Assembly (NCBI GenBank): GCA_025349905.2
Contig: MU624661.1
Coordinates: forward strand, 1-33,836
Reading direction: 5' to 3'
Length of the DNA: 33,836 nt
Origin: Blastocladiella britannica
Taxonomy: Eukaryota > Blastocladiomycota > Blastocladiomycetes > Blastocladiales > Blastocladiaceae
A model generated the notes under the pieces. The model ran no database searches and was not told the origin of the DNA. It worked only from the letters and a program-made list of their open reading frames with translations. Made by a program: the position numbers and the translations under genes. Below, piece by piece: positions 9,716-19,173 of the stretch. Each line of letters begins with the position of its first letter. The stretch's first letter is position 1.

Positions 9716-11170
9716 TTATTGGCTGTGGAAAGACAGCATCGAGGGCACATGGACGACCACTCCCCAGCTGCGCACGGCCGCCTCCTCAGCCGTCATGTGC
9801 CGGATCACCGCCTGGCGGCATCCGTCGCATCTTCTGAGCGCCGTCTTGACTACATTGAGCGTGTAGCCGTTCTTGGGATCCACAAGGGGAACGTTGGCAT
9901 GGCCGTGGTTCAAGTAAGGCCGATGTACAACACGGCCATGGTCCACCTCAATGGCGGAAGCAGTCCAAGGACGGACTGCCTCATGGTCCAGGATCGTCGC
10001 AAACGATGAAGGGTCGATCGTGACGGCGGCACGGATAAACGCCGTGTTACAGCGCACTGGTTCGGACGAGCACATGTGCGCAGACATGATCAGACCGTTG
10101 CGGGCTGCGAGCGGTGGGATCACCGCGAATCCAGCGATCAGAGCAGCTGCAGCAGCAGCATCACCGCCCACGCTCTCGACCAGCAACACACGCAGTGCTG
10201 TGACGCCGTCTGTTTCAGCACCACCAAAGTCGACTTGAAATGCCGTGTCGGACGCCAAGGGATGGCCCGGCCGCCAGTCCACATGCGACAGCACAAGCGC
10301 CGCCAGCAGCGCGCGGTAGACGACCAATGGGCCACTTGCCATTGCGACGCAAGAGAGCCACGATTCCATCAGCTTTATGCCAGTATCCACCGCCCTCCAT
10401 GATTCCGTAGAGTAGGTTGACGAGTCTGGGAGTGCCAATTCGAGGCAACGGAGGCTGGCTGCGCACGGCACACCTGCGATGGGGAGCAGGCGCGCGAGCA
10501 CCTTGAGCTGCATCAACGAGTCGGCAGCAATCGGCCGCACAATGTCCTGGACGGTCATGGGCGGAAGCGCGATAAAGACAGCAGCATTTGCAAGCACCCA
10601 CTGCGCAAAGCCAGGGTGGCTCGAGGAACCTGGGGCGGCAAACTTTTGGCACATCAGCATCTTGATCCAGTAGCCATACCGAAGCGAGTGCATGGGCTTC
10701 CCTTTGCGCGACTTCCACTGGAGCAGGATACCGATGGCATGCAGAGATCCAGACCGGAGAGCAAACGCCACGAGCGCGTAGTGGTGCTCAGGCGTTATAC
10801 CAGTGCGGCAGCGAGCCCACCGCCGCAGCATGGCCCAGTGCTTGCGCGGCGCGTCCATGCGCACGAGCACGCATGCGAATCGATAAAACGGAACTTGGCC
10901 AGACCGCGGCAGGTGGTGGGAAGAGTACATGCCCCGTATCTTTTTATCGTAGTCCCGGTATGGCTGGAATCGCGGCGCGGACTGCAGAAACAGCGGCTCG
11001 TTGCCTGATATCAGGGCAAGCGTTGCACTCAAAGTGCGGTCTTCGAGCACCAGGTCGCTCTGTGCTGCCAACCTGGACGTCTGGCGCAGTTTCAAGACCG
11101 ATGGCACGTCGAGATGCCAGTGGAGCGCGCGGAGCACCGTGTCGGGCAGATCGAGCAGAGGCAGCATCAT
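9716..11170 (-). CDS. F-box protein of unknown substrate
   Basis: A single-exon gene of 484 residues. Residues about 2-40 carry an F-box-like pattern: LLDLPDTVLRALHWHLDVP followed by SVLKLRQTSR. This matches the Leu-Pro opening and the Val-Leu-x-Leu-Arg-x-x-Ser-Arg helix by which F-box proteins bind Skp1 in SCF ubiquitin ligases. The rest is alpha-helical, Ala/Leu-rich, without WD40 or leucine-rich repeats that I can recognise. It has little of the WW signature of its neighbours, although units such as AIGILLQWKSR and LKVLARLL hint at helical repeats. Two adjacent ATGs (11170 and 11167) are possible starts. The gene sits inverted inside the WW-repeat cluster and shares an upstream region with the gene at 11482. 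Substrate recognition by the C-terminal part is inference. Confidence 0.7.
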   Translation of the reverse strand: MMLPLLDLPDTVLRALHWHLDVPSVLKLRQTSRLAAQSDLVLEDRTLSATLALISGNEPLFLQSAPRFQPYRDYDKKIRGMYSSHHLPRSGQVPFYRFACVLVRMDAPRKHWAMLRRWARCRTGITPEHHYALVAFALRSGSLHAIGILLQWKSRKGKPMHSLRYGYWIKMLMCQKFAAPGSSSHPGFAQWVLANAAVFIALPPMTVQDIVRPIAADSLMQLKVLARLLPIAGVPCAASLRCLELALPDSSTYSTESWRAVDTGIKLMESWLSCVAMASGPLVVYRALLAALVLSHVDWRPGHPLASDTAFQVDFGGAETDGVTALRVLLVESVGGDAAAAAALIAGFAVIPPLAARNGLIMSAHMCSSEPVRCNTAFIRAAVTIDPSSFATILDHEAVRPWTASAIEVDHGRVVHRPYLNHGHANVPLVDPKNGYTLNVVKTALRRCDGCRQAVIRHMTAEEAAVRSWGVVVHVPSMLSFHSQ

Positions 11171-11481
11171 ATGCAAGAGTCACGTCCCGTATCTGGGAAG
11201 CCTCTCTCTTCCCCCTTCTTCATGGTAGATCACGACAACACCACCGTGGCCGACCATTGACGATACGAGCATTCGAGGCCTTTTTGGCATGACTTGGCTC
11301 ATTGACCACGGCCCGATCGGCGGGTGTGTCCGGCCTTTTATGCCTCGGACACAAAATCACTTGCTCTTCTCCCCGCAACTTTCAAAGCGATCAGTGACTG
11401 GTGCCAGTTCCATGGCTGCCTGGCGTGGTGTGGAGACGATTGGATCATTTTCCCCTTCAAAAAAAAAAATTCCTAAGGAAA
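11171..11481. promoter_or_regulatory. Divergent promoter region between the F-box and WW-repeat genes, with a perfect palindrome
   Basis: The 311 bp between the two divergent start codons hold no supportable gene. An inverted repeat GTGTCCG (11326-11332) and CGGACAC (11346-11352) is separated by 13 bp. Arms of TCCG/CGGA facing this way recall the CGG half-sites of fungal Zn2Cys6 regulators, so it may be a binding site for a factor acting on both genes. An A-run (11461-11469) lies just before the ATG at 11482. Confidence 0.4.
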
Positions 11482-13356
11482 ATGCTGGACCACGTCGCTG
11501 ATATCGCACTTGCCCACGCTGCCGGTGCCTCGCGCTCGCCCGAGGATGCCATTACGGTGGCCAATGTCCTCTCCAGGGCAAGAGCGCCGTCCGTGCTCGC
11601 CGCCGTCCTCTCGCGCGGGTTTCTCGAGCACACGCCCTCCAATGCAACTCAGCACGGCCACGCGCTCGACCTGCTGCCGCACTACCCGGCCTACATTTTC
11701 TTTGATGGTCTCAGCGCGACTCTGATCGCTGCCGCCACGCTCGGGTCTCTGCCAGTGCTTGATTTACTGTGGAGACTGGCCGGACCCACGACTCTAGGGC
11801 GCGCAATTTGGTTCGAGAAGGACGGGCTCATTGACCACGCGTGCACGAGCGGCCAGGTGCCCGTCCTTGACTGGATATTGAGTGTCGCACGCGTCCCCAT
11901 TGCGTGGAGTCCGCGGATGTGGCAAGGCGCGGCAAACGCAGGGCGTACCCAAGTCTTGCACTGGGCGCTGGACCGCGGGCTCGTTAAAGACTTGGACCTC
12001 GCGACGGCGATCGTGTCCGCCGTCCATGGCGACGTTTCGGTCGTGGAGCGGTGGGTCGCGCTCCAACCCAGCCTCGATGCAGCGGTGGCCAGTCTGAAAG
12101 CCGCCGATACAGTCCCCTTGATCGTATCGCCTCAAGCCCTGGACTGGTGGTGGGCGCTCACGGGCAGCAAAGAACTGCCAGAGCCAGTACCCTTTTTCAA
12201 TATCGTTCACCGCGCGCTGAGCTGCGGCTCGCTGGCCGCGGTGCAGTGGTGGTGGGCCACGTTCCTGGACCACCGCACCCCGCAGCACACGTTTGGGTCC
12301 GCCTCCATTGCGTCCAGCCTCCACTGGGCCGGCAGTCCCGACGTTGCCGCCTGGCTCTGGGACCACTCGCACGAATTGGGCACCGCATACGACCGGGAGC
12401 TCAAAGCGTTTGCGTTTGATGCGGACTGGCACGACGTTCCATTGCGCACGATATTCACGCGGTACTCGCTCATGTCTTTACCGTATCTGCAATGGGCGGC
12501 GGCCAAATGCGCGGCTCTGGGCCAGCGACTGGTGCTCAGCAAATGGTGGATGGACTCGTGCGTTGCTGGTGGGCACGTCGAGCTCCTGGAGTACATTCTT
12601 TTTTCGCCTCCTTCAGGGCTGGAGGTGACATGGTCGACCGAGCTCGTGGTCAACGCGGTGCAATATGGCCGCACACGCGTGCTCGAATGGTGGGACGCAA
12701 ACCGCGACGCATTGCCGGAGCAGAACCTGGACAACACGTCCCGGATGGCCTGGGTGGTCCAACTCGCCAGCGACAGCGATGCCGCGGCCGTGCTCGAGTG
12801 GTGGTGCGCGCGGTACCCTGTTCCCGACGTGGTGTGGCAGGACATCTACGCCCAGGCCATTTACTGGAACGCGCGGCGAGCACAGGCGTGGATGCGGGAC
12901 CGGTTTTGGGGGTCGCCAGCGTTGCCGTTCGATCCAAGGGTCATGGACGGTGGCCAGCATGCGCCGTTCACACTGGACTTTATCGCTGCCATGGCGTCCC
13001 ACATCCCGGACCGACCGATTCCTGGATCCTTCTCGGTCGCCGAGTGCAGGTCGCTGACGGTTCTGTTCTGGACCACCCGTCGCTCTGGCACCTCGCTCGC
13101 GTCGCTGCTGCCACTGAATCCCAGCACCTGGCTGTCGTTGATGGAACGTTCCGAACTCACGTTGTTGGAATGGTGGGTACGAGCGCACCTCGCCGCTGAC
13201 CGCCAGCTCGCCATGCCGGCCCAGACCGAAATTGACGCGGTCAGTCGCCGCAACTCGGATCTTGACCCATGGCTGGCCGATCTGACGGGCACGCGCCAGA
13301 TTCCCGTGTTTCTGGAGTCTGGCGACGGTCAAGGGAAGTGCATGGTGCCAGTATAG
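11482..13356 (+). CDS. WW-repeat (divergent ankyrin-like) protein, intact
   Basis: A single exon of 624 residues, function unknown. The start at 11482 (MLDHVADIA) is supported because the decayed paralogue becomes recognisable at the same point. Residues 1-80 form a helical N-terminal module (SRARAPSVLAAVLSRGF) shared with the pseudogene. At least ten units follow with the pattern A-x-x-x-G-x-x-x-[VL]-[LVA]-[ED]-W: VLDLLWRL, VLDWILSV, VLHWALDRG, VVERWVAL, ALDWWWAL, AVQWWWATF, LEYILF, VLEWWDAN, VLEWWCAR and LLEWWVRAHL. The Gly followed by a hydrophobic helix matches the second half of an ankyrin repeat, with Trp-Trp in place of Leu-Leu. No signal peptide, membrane span or enzyme motif is seen. 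GC content is high like the housekeeping genes, so recent transfer is not suggested. Likely a protein-interaction scaffold; this is inference. Confidence 0.85.
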   Translation: MLDHVADIALAHAAGASRSPEDAITVANVLSRARAPSVLAAVLSRGFLEHTPSNATQHGHALDLLPHYPAYIFFDGLSATLIAAATLGSLPVLDLLWRLAGPTTLGRAIWFEKDGLIDHACTSGQVPVLDWILSVARVPIAWSPRMWQGAANAGRTQVLHWALDRGLVKDLDLATAIVSAVHGDVSVVERWVALQPSLDAAVASLKAADTVPLIVSPQALDWWWALTGSKELPEPVPFFNIVHRALSCGSLAAVQWWWATFLDHRTPQHTFGSASIASSLHWAGSPDVAAWLWDHSHELGTAYDRELKAFAFDADWHDVPLRTIFTRYSLMSLPYLQWAAAKCAALGQRLVLSKWWMDSCVAGGHVELLEYILFSPPSGLEVTWSTELVVNAVQYGRTRVLEWWDANRDALPEQNLDNTSRMAWVVQLASDSDAAAVLEWWCARYPVPDVVWQDIYAQAIYWNARRAQAWMRDRFWGSPALPFDPRVMDGGQHAPFTLDFIAAMASHIPDRPIPGSFSVAECRSLTVLFWTTRRSGTSLASLLPLNPSTWLSLMERSELTLLEWWVRAHLAADRQLAMPAQTEIDAVSRRNSDLDPWLADLTGTRQIPVFLESGDGQGKCMVPV

Positions 13357-13501
13357 AATTCTGGGTTATTCTTTTGGCTTTTTTTCATTCTATTGTATCT
13401 TCAAATGCGAGGGAGAGCGCATTCACGATCGGAAAGGCAAGTACGAGTCGCCCACCACCATGTCGCGCACAGACGATATGCTCATAATGCAGGCGTATTC
13501 A

Positions 13502-14191
13502 TCAGGCAGAACCATTGAAAAACCGCCCCGACACCTGGATAAACACGTCCTCGAGCGAGCAATTGTTGAGCCCGAAATCCACCACGCCGTCGACCCCGCC
13601 GCCGGCCACAAACGCAAACACGCGCGCCAGATCAGTGCCCGGAGCGAGCAGGACCGACACGCGCACCTCCCACTGCCACATGCCCGAAACACAGACGCCG
13701 CCGCGTGCCCGAGTCCCCGCAAGCGCATCCTGCGGATCGTGGCGAATCGCAAGCGTCGTCGTTGTCGTGTCCCCTAAGAGCTCACCCGTAAGTGCGGCCA
13801 CGACGCGCTCATTGGCGATTCTCATTGCATTGCCAACCATTGTCTCGGCCAGTACGGCAAAGTCGGCCAAGGGCACAATGTCGACGGCCGGGTCCAGGTT
13901 CGTGTCGGCGGCCAGTGTGGCCATGACTTGAGAGTGATAGATATCATCAGGCGCGTAAAAGAAGCGCGGTTTCGCACGGCACCCAGGTGAGTTGACGTTC
14001 ACGGCCACGTCGCAGGGCGGCATGCGAACCAGATAGTCGCCGGGCGTGTCGAGCTGCGGGTCCGGTACCGGGCCATAGACGGAGGTCGTGCGTGGAAGTG
14101 CGATATGCGAGAATACGCCAGCCAAGAGCAAAGCGAAGAATGGTGCAACAAAAAGCAGCAGCGAAGCTTGTGACTTGCTTGTGGACAATCA
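13502..14191 (-). pseudogene. ABCA-type transporter remnant (probable)
   Basis: An open frame of about 229 codons ends at 13502 but has no ATG at its 5' end: TGA at 14191-14189 directly precedes TTG. The first ATG in frame comes after the hydrophobic segment. The N-terminal part has one membrane-spanning stretch (LLLFVAPFFALLLAGVF) followed by a lumenal-looking region with two Cys, as at the start of an ABCA half-transporter. The C-terminal part ends VVDFGLNNCSLEDVFIQVSG, close to the SLEDVF/TLEEVF element just after an ABCA nucleotide-binding domain. The remaining five helices, Walker A, signature and Walker B motifs that should lie between are absent. The simplest reading is a gene that lost its start and its middle. 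A short bona fide protein with a missing first exon is the alternative. The ABCA link rests on two short resemblances. Confidence 0.4.
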
Positions 14192-14430
14192 TTCTTTTGT
14201 TCTTGGGCTATGTTCCCACCTTCAGTATTGTAAACGGACGCGCGACTGGAGCGGAGTGGAGGCGACGCAGGAAAAAATGGCCCTTCTCCCTCGATCCAGC
14301 TCATCCGCTCACGCGGGCTTCGCAAAGCACCAAAAATCTGGCTCGAAAACATTGGGGGAAGCGTTTCGATTTCGTGCTTTGGGCAAGAAGCAGTGCTTGG
14401 CACCCGCGGACAAGGTATGGACGGCCGCCC

Positions 14431-14437
14431 TATAAAA
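14431..14437 (+). promoter_or_regulatory. TATA box of the secreted peptide gene
   Basis: TATAAAA lies 74 bp before the start codon of the peptide gene, within a GC-rich context. It is the clearest core promoter element in the window; most other genes here lack a recognisable TATA box. The rest of 14192-14504 shows no gene and should carry upstream elements for this gene. Confidence 0.65.
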
Positions 14438-14504
14438 GGGGCCGCTGCTCGTCTCGTCTCCAATTGTTAAACCAGTATCCAGCAAACCGAATAAGCACCA
14501 AAAA

Positions 14505-14807
14505 ATGCGTGCCTCTTTCTTCCTCGTTCTTTTCGCTCTCGTCGGTACCGCTTTGGCTGCCCCGGCTGTGAGTCACGACCATGCCGACAAGCGTATGTCT
14601 CACTTTATGTCCGATCAACGCTCCTGTGAACTCAACATCCTCTCTCTCTCTCTCGATCCTGTAGCCTCCAACATCGGCGAGCAGTGCCGCGCAGCGCGCT
14701 ATCGCTGCCTCAACAGCTGCGGGGGCGTCTGCAAGGGTTTGGGCGACGCCGAGTGGCGTGAGTGCATGATGGACTGCGGCATCCAGTGCGACATTTGCGG
14801 CATGTGA
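14505..14807 (+). CDS. Small secreted cysteine-rich protein (8 Cys)
   Basis: Two exons, 14505-14592 and 14665-14807, encode 76 residues. The 72-nt intron has GTATGT and a pyrimidine-rich CT tract before TAG; reading through it would also stay open, but the splice signals are strong. Residues 1-19 form a signal peptide ending ALA-A. A short His/Asp-bearing linker follows, then a mature region with eight Cys and no other hydrophobic span. The cysteines fall in two copies of C-x3-C-x3-C (CLNSCGGVC and CMMDCGIQC), with one extra Cys 5 residues before the first copy and one 2 residues after the second. This suggests two short helices pinned by disulfides. The strong TATA box suggests regulated, perhaps high, expression. 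I do not recognise the family; a secreted effector-like, antimicrobial or signalling peptide are possibilities without direct evidence. Confidence 0.8.
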   Translation: MRASFFLVLFALVGTALAAPAVSHDHADKRMSHFMSDQRSCELNILSLSLDPVASNIGEQCRAARYRCLNSCGGVCKGLGDAEWRECMMDCGIQCDICGM

Positions 14808-14976
14808 CCTCCAGCCGCCTCAACAAGACTGTTCGCTCCGTTTTGTATCTGTACCGAGTTTGGCCCTGGTACCCGCCGCGTCCTCCATCTTGCTACGCCC
14901 TTTTGGCATCAGGTTCCAAATTCCTGGTTTGGCATTATCAAAGGAACGACTTGACGATTTTCTATAGGAATTCACC

Positions 14977-15048
14977 GGCTCGTTGGCGCAACGGTAGCGC
15001 GTTTGACTCCAGATCAAAAGGTTGTAGGTTCAAATCCTGCACGGGTCA
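14977..15048 (+). tRNA. tRNA-Trp (CCA anticodon)
   Basis: A complete 72-nt cloverleaf without intron. The acceptor stem pairs GGCTCGT with ACGGGTC through two G-U pairs, and the discriminator is A. The D arm is GCGC/GCGC. The anticodon stem TTTGA/TCAAA closes the loop CTCCAGA, giving anticodon CCA. The T arm is GTAGG/CCTGC around TTCAAAT. A-box and B-box sequences match polymerase III internal promoters. Confidence 0.96.
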
Positions 15049-15050
15049 TA

Positions 15051-15055
15051 TTTTT
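15051..15055 (+). terminator. RNA polymerase III terminator of tRNA-Trp
   Basis: A run of five T on the coding strand begins 3 nt after the tRNA, the standard polymerase III stop signal. Confidence 0.85.
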
Positions 15056-15187
15056 GCTTTGTGAGTTCTTCTGCGACCAAGGACTCCTTCGAGGCTGCTG
15101 ACGGTGTGCTCCTCGGCCCACTCGGTTAAAAAAATCGTTTTTATTCCAGTCCAAATCAAAATAAGCACAAAATCAAACCTAAATCCC

Positions 15188-17950
15188 TCATAGCACCGAC
15201 TCCGGGAACGCAAAGTTCGCCACCTCATCCACCGTCCCCGCCCCAGCACCAGTCGAGTACACGATCTTGACCTTCAGTTTAATCGGCTTCCGTTCCGGGT
15301 TCAGCACGCGGAACGCCTGCATCGCCACGCTCCCCGCGGTGGGCAACGACGTGGTCGACAGTGGGGCCATAGCGATCTTGTGCGACTTGGGCACCGCCAC
15401 CATCAACTGTAAGCCCTCGATGGCGGTTCCCGAAACGTTGGTCACCGTGGCGTTCACTTGTACCAGTGCGCCCGCAGACGGGTCGGACACTTGCACGGGC
15501 GCCAGGGTCACGGACACGTCGGCGGTGCGGTGGCACGCGTACTCGCGGTTCCACACATCGGCCGCCGGTGGTGCTGCCGCAGTGCTGCCGAGGAGATCGG
15601 CCAGAGGGTTGGCATGTGCGGCGGGGCTGGTGATGCCTGGAGCAGCCGCCTGGGACGTCGTGCCCAGTCCCATCAACATGGACAGCGGGTCTTGCGCCGC
15701 TGTCGCCTTAGGAGAAGCAGCCTGGGTCGCTGGAGTGGAGAAAATATCGGCCATCAGGTCCAGCGGGTTGCTGGAAGGAGCGGCCTTGTTGGCTGCGCCG
15801 CCGTAATCCGAGGGACCACCAAGCGAGAGACCCTCCAGGTCCAAGAGCGCCGACATGGCGTCCGAGGGGGCGGGCGTGGCCGCGGCAGTTGGGGCGGTGG
15901 TGCGCAGGGATCCCGACGCCTCGGCTAAATTTTTTTTTTTTTTAAAGTAAGTCAAAGACCAAATTTCTAATAAAGGAAGCACACGAACCAGCAGCAGCCG
16001 CGGCATTACGCGCGTACTTACCCTCGGCGCCTTCCTTGGGCTCGGGGACCGCCATCCGCTCCCACAGTCCGACACGCCCGGCCGCGTCCAGCTGGGCAAA
16101 CATGTGCGCGCCCTCGACCGCGCGCTGCTGCACCTCCATGGGCATGGCGGTCGAGTACCGCCCAATCCGGCGCTGAATGGCAGCTGTGGCCGCCGGATCG
16201 CTGAACCGCACCGACAGCTTCATGAGCGCCGACACCGTGTACTGCTTCAGTGTCGGGGTCACGTAGGTGCCGTCCACGACGGTCTCGAGGGTGGCCACCA
16301 CCGCGGCCTCGGTGGGAGCGGGTGTAACGGGCACGCCGACCGGCTGCAGGTCGGGCGTATCGTCCTCGGGGTCCAGCAACGAGCCAGTACCGCCGCCGGC
16401 GGTGGTGGGCCCACGGACCAGCAAGTCACCGTACTCGCCAATGCACCACACGGCGGCCAAGGCGGCGGCGGCCTGTGCGCCCTTATCCTCAACCACGTGG
16501 TCGTACAGCTTGCGCACCGCGTACGCCTGCAAGTCCGCGGGCGCGGTGGCCACCAGCCGCACCGCCTGCGCGACAATCTCGTCCCCGACATGCGCGCCAC
16601 CGAGCTTCATGACCCGCACCAGCGTGTCAAAGTGCCACCGGACATTGGGCGCGTACTTGTCGGCGGTACGTGCCAGGTCCGCGACCATTCCGGGCCGGAA
16701 CTCGGCGTCGGCGACTTCCAGGAACGCCAGCAGGTCCCGCGTGAGTGACCGGACGTTGGCCGGGGTCACGAGCGCAAAGGCCAGCTCGAGCGCGCGCTTG
16801 CGGATCGACGCGTCCGCGTCGTGCAAGCACTCGAGGACCGTCGCGCGGTGCCGCTGGACCGCCGCCGCGTCCACCGCAATCGTCTTGAGCAGCGTCTGCA
16901 GCGCCACGTATCGGATATTGTTATCCTTGTTGCCCAAGAATTTGCCGAGAATGTTGATGGCCAGCACCCTGAGGGCGGCGTCGGCGGCATCGATCGCCAG
17001 CACGGTGACCACCGTCTCGTACAAGATCGCGTTCCCCACGTTCTTGGCGCCGTCGGTGGTGGTGGCCACTTGCGCCAGCACGTCGTTCATGTGCTCGGCT
17101 GCCGCCTTGTCCCCCGTCCCCAAAAGACGCAGCAGACGCAGGATTTTGACCTGCAGGAACGGATCGGTGATCCCAGCCACATCGTGCTCGGGCGAGTAGC
17201 CCGTGGTCACCAGATTCTTGAGCACTTTGACGAGCCCGGGCACGGTGGTGCGGAATTCGGCCAGGGCGGCCGGCGACACAACGCACATGGCGTGGATCAG
17301 CGTCAGGCCCGTCAGCAGCGCGCCGTGGTTGCGTTCGCCGAGCATGGCGCGGGACCGGGCGGCAAAGGCGTCGAGCAGGTCGGGCACCTTGCGGATGACG
17401 CGGACGGCTGTGAGCGAGGCCTTGTAATTTATTTCATATTTATATCAGTACCAGTGTATGCTTATGAGTAAAATATAAAGCAAAGTACCTTCTTGCGCAC
17501 GTACGAGTTGGACGACCCCAACAACTTCTCGATCTCCGGGTACAGATCGCGGGCCATTTCGACCGACCCAATGTTGCCCATGGTGCACAGCGCGAGCCCA
17601 ACCACGTACATGTTCGGGTGGTTGAGGTCGTTCTTGAGCGAGTTGGTGACCAGCGTCAGCGTCTCCTGGTTCTCGTCCAGCAGCAGCATGATCCCCAAGT
17701 ACCCGAGCCGCTTGTCGGCGAACCGAGGGGACGCCACCAGCTTCACGCACTCCATCTGCCCGAAATGGGCCGGGTACCCGAGCATGTGAATGTACAGCAG
17801 CTTGGCGACGTTGGCGTGGCGGTCCCCCGCCGCGTCCTCCTTGAACGAGGTGCGGATCACCGCCGACTCCCGAGCCACCACCGCGCGCTCGTCGGCGGCG
17901 GTCTTGCACGCGCGGATCTGCTTGATAAAGTCCTTGAGGCGGAGGACCAT
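15188..17950 (-). CDS. AP-1 complex subunit gamma (gamma-adaptin)
   Basis: Three exons, 17950-17489, 17420-16022 and 15924-15188, encode 865 residues, the usual length for the family. Gamma-adaptin is a large subunit of the AP-1 clathrin adaptor at the trans-Golgi network and endosomes. The N-terminus [17 protein letters not shown] and the exon 1/2 junction reading [17 protein letters not shown] are diagnostic of the armadillo-like trunk, which continues to about residue 600. Exon 3 opens an Ala/Ser-rich hinge containing LLDLE (647-651), a match to the clathrin-box consensus, and repeated NPLDLM/NPLADLL-type motifs. The last 120 residues form the beta-sandwich ear that binds accessory proteins ([21 protein letters not shown]). 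The 97-nt second intron starts with a consensus GTAAGT. The gene is divergent from the quinolinate phosphoribosyltransferase gene. Confidence 0.95.
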
Positions 17951-18055
17951 TTTCTTATGGGAAATAAAATCGATTGGTTGTGGCGGATCGAAAAACCTCA
18001 ATGGAAAGAGAGCAATCGCGCAGTGCACCTCGCCAACATTAACACAGCAAAAAAA
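17951..18055. promoter_or_regulatory. 105-bp divergent promoter, AP-1 gamma and quinolinate phosphoribosyltransferase
   Basis: Only 105 bp separate the two start codons, so both promoters must overlap. It contains ATTGG (a CCAAT box in reverse) within GATTGGTTGTGG and A-rich tracts adjoining each ATG. No TATA box is evident. Confidence 0.55.
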
Positions 18056-19117
18056 ATGACAAGCACTCACAACCCCGCCCACCTCCTCCCGCCCTCGTGG
18101 CGCGCGACCGTGCACGCGTGGCTGGCCGACGACATGCCCGACTTTGACTACGGGGGCTACGTGGTGGGCGAAGCGCCCTCGGTCGGTGCCCTGTGGTGCA
18201 AGTCCCCCGGCGTGCTGGCCGGTGTCCCCTTTGCGACCGAGGTGTTCCGCCACTTGGACTGTACCGTGGACTGGCACGTGGCCGAGGGCACCTTTGTTGA
18301 CCCTACCACGGAGCCCGCGGGCAAAGTCCGCGTTGCCACTGTCCGTGGAGCTGCCCGTAACCTGTTGATGGCCGAGCGCACGGCTCTGAACTTGATGGCG
18401 CGGTGTGCTGGGATCGCGTCTCGGTATTTTTCCCATTTATATGGTCCATTGCTTATTCATTCAGCTCACACAATATGGTATGAAGCGCACGGGCCCTCGT
18501 CCAGCTCAAGGAAAAGCACGGGTTCAAGGGCGCGATTGCGGGCACGCGCAAGACCACCCCTGGTACATGCATTTACATTTACATGATGGATTTGCACTGC
18601 AACATCTTGAGAATTAGGATTCCGCCTGGTCGAAAAGTACGCCCTGCACGTCGGCGGCGTCGACCCGCACCGGTACAGTCTGTCATCGATGATCATGCTC
18701 AAGGACAACCACATTTGGTCCACGGGCTCGATCACCAACGCGGTCCGGGCCGCCAAGACCGCCGGTGGGTTTGCGTTGAAGGTGGAAGTCGAGTGCCAGT
18801 CGGAGGCGGAGGCCGTCGAAGCGATCGAGGCCGGCGCCGATATTGTCATGCTTGACAACTACACCCCACGCGAAATGAAGGTGCAGGCGGCATCGCTCAA
18901 GAAGCGGTGGCCGCATGTGCTGGTGGAGGCCTCCGGCGGGATCACGATCGAGTCGGTGGCCGATTGGTTCGACGACTGTACGTTTCGTTCTCTTTTAACT
19001 TGTGTGGATCCGTACTTATTGGAATAAATAGCCATCGATGTCATTTCCATGGGCTCGCTCACCCAGGGCGTGCCGTTTGTCGACTACTCGCTCAAGATCG
19101 TCAAGGGCGAGCAGTAG
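18056..19117 (+). CDS. Nicotinate-nucleotide pyrophosphorylase (quinolinate phosphoribosyltransferase)
   Basis: Four exons, 18056-18423, 18486-18562, 18618-18977 and 19032-19117, encode 296 residues, the normal size. The enzyme converts quinolinate and phosphoribosyl pyrophosphate to nicotinate mononucleotide, CO2 and pyrophosphate, the committed step of de novo NAD synthesis (fungal BNA6, bacterial nadC). Landmarks in order are [22 protein letters not shown], seen here as two abutting pieces [12 protein letters not shown] and [10 protein letters not shown], then [16 protein letters not shown] spanning the intron 2 junction, [17 protein letters not shown] and IVMLDNYTP. The catalytic and phosphate-binding Arg/Lys of AGTRKTTPG and the Lys of LKDNH are present. 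Exon 2 has only 77 nt; its acceptor was chosen to avoid an in-frame TGA in the preceding sequence. Its product feeds the NAD pool that the sirtuin at 183 consumes, although the genes are not linked. Confidence 0.95.
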
Positions 19118-19173
19118 TAAGCAACCCTTTTGGGATCATCGCTCATGTTTTGCGCAATGAAAAGAAAGGTGAT

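Noticed and set aside
13947..14192. ATG-initiated minus-strand frame at the 5' end of the ABCA-like remnant
   Set aside because: It uses the wrong frame: the membrane segment and the Cys region are in the neighbouring frame. It may mark where a one-base lesion destroyed the original start, but this cannot be shown.
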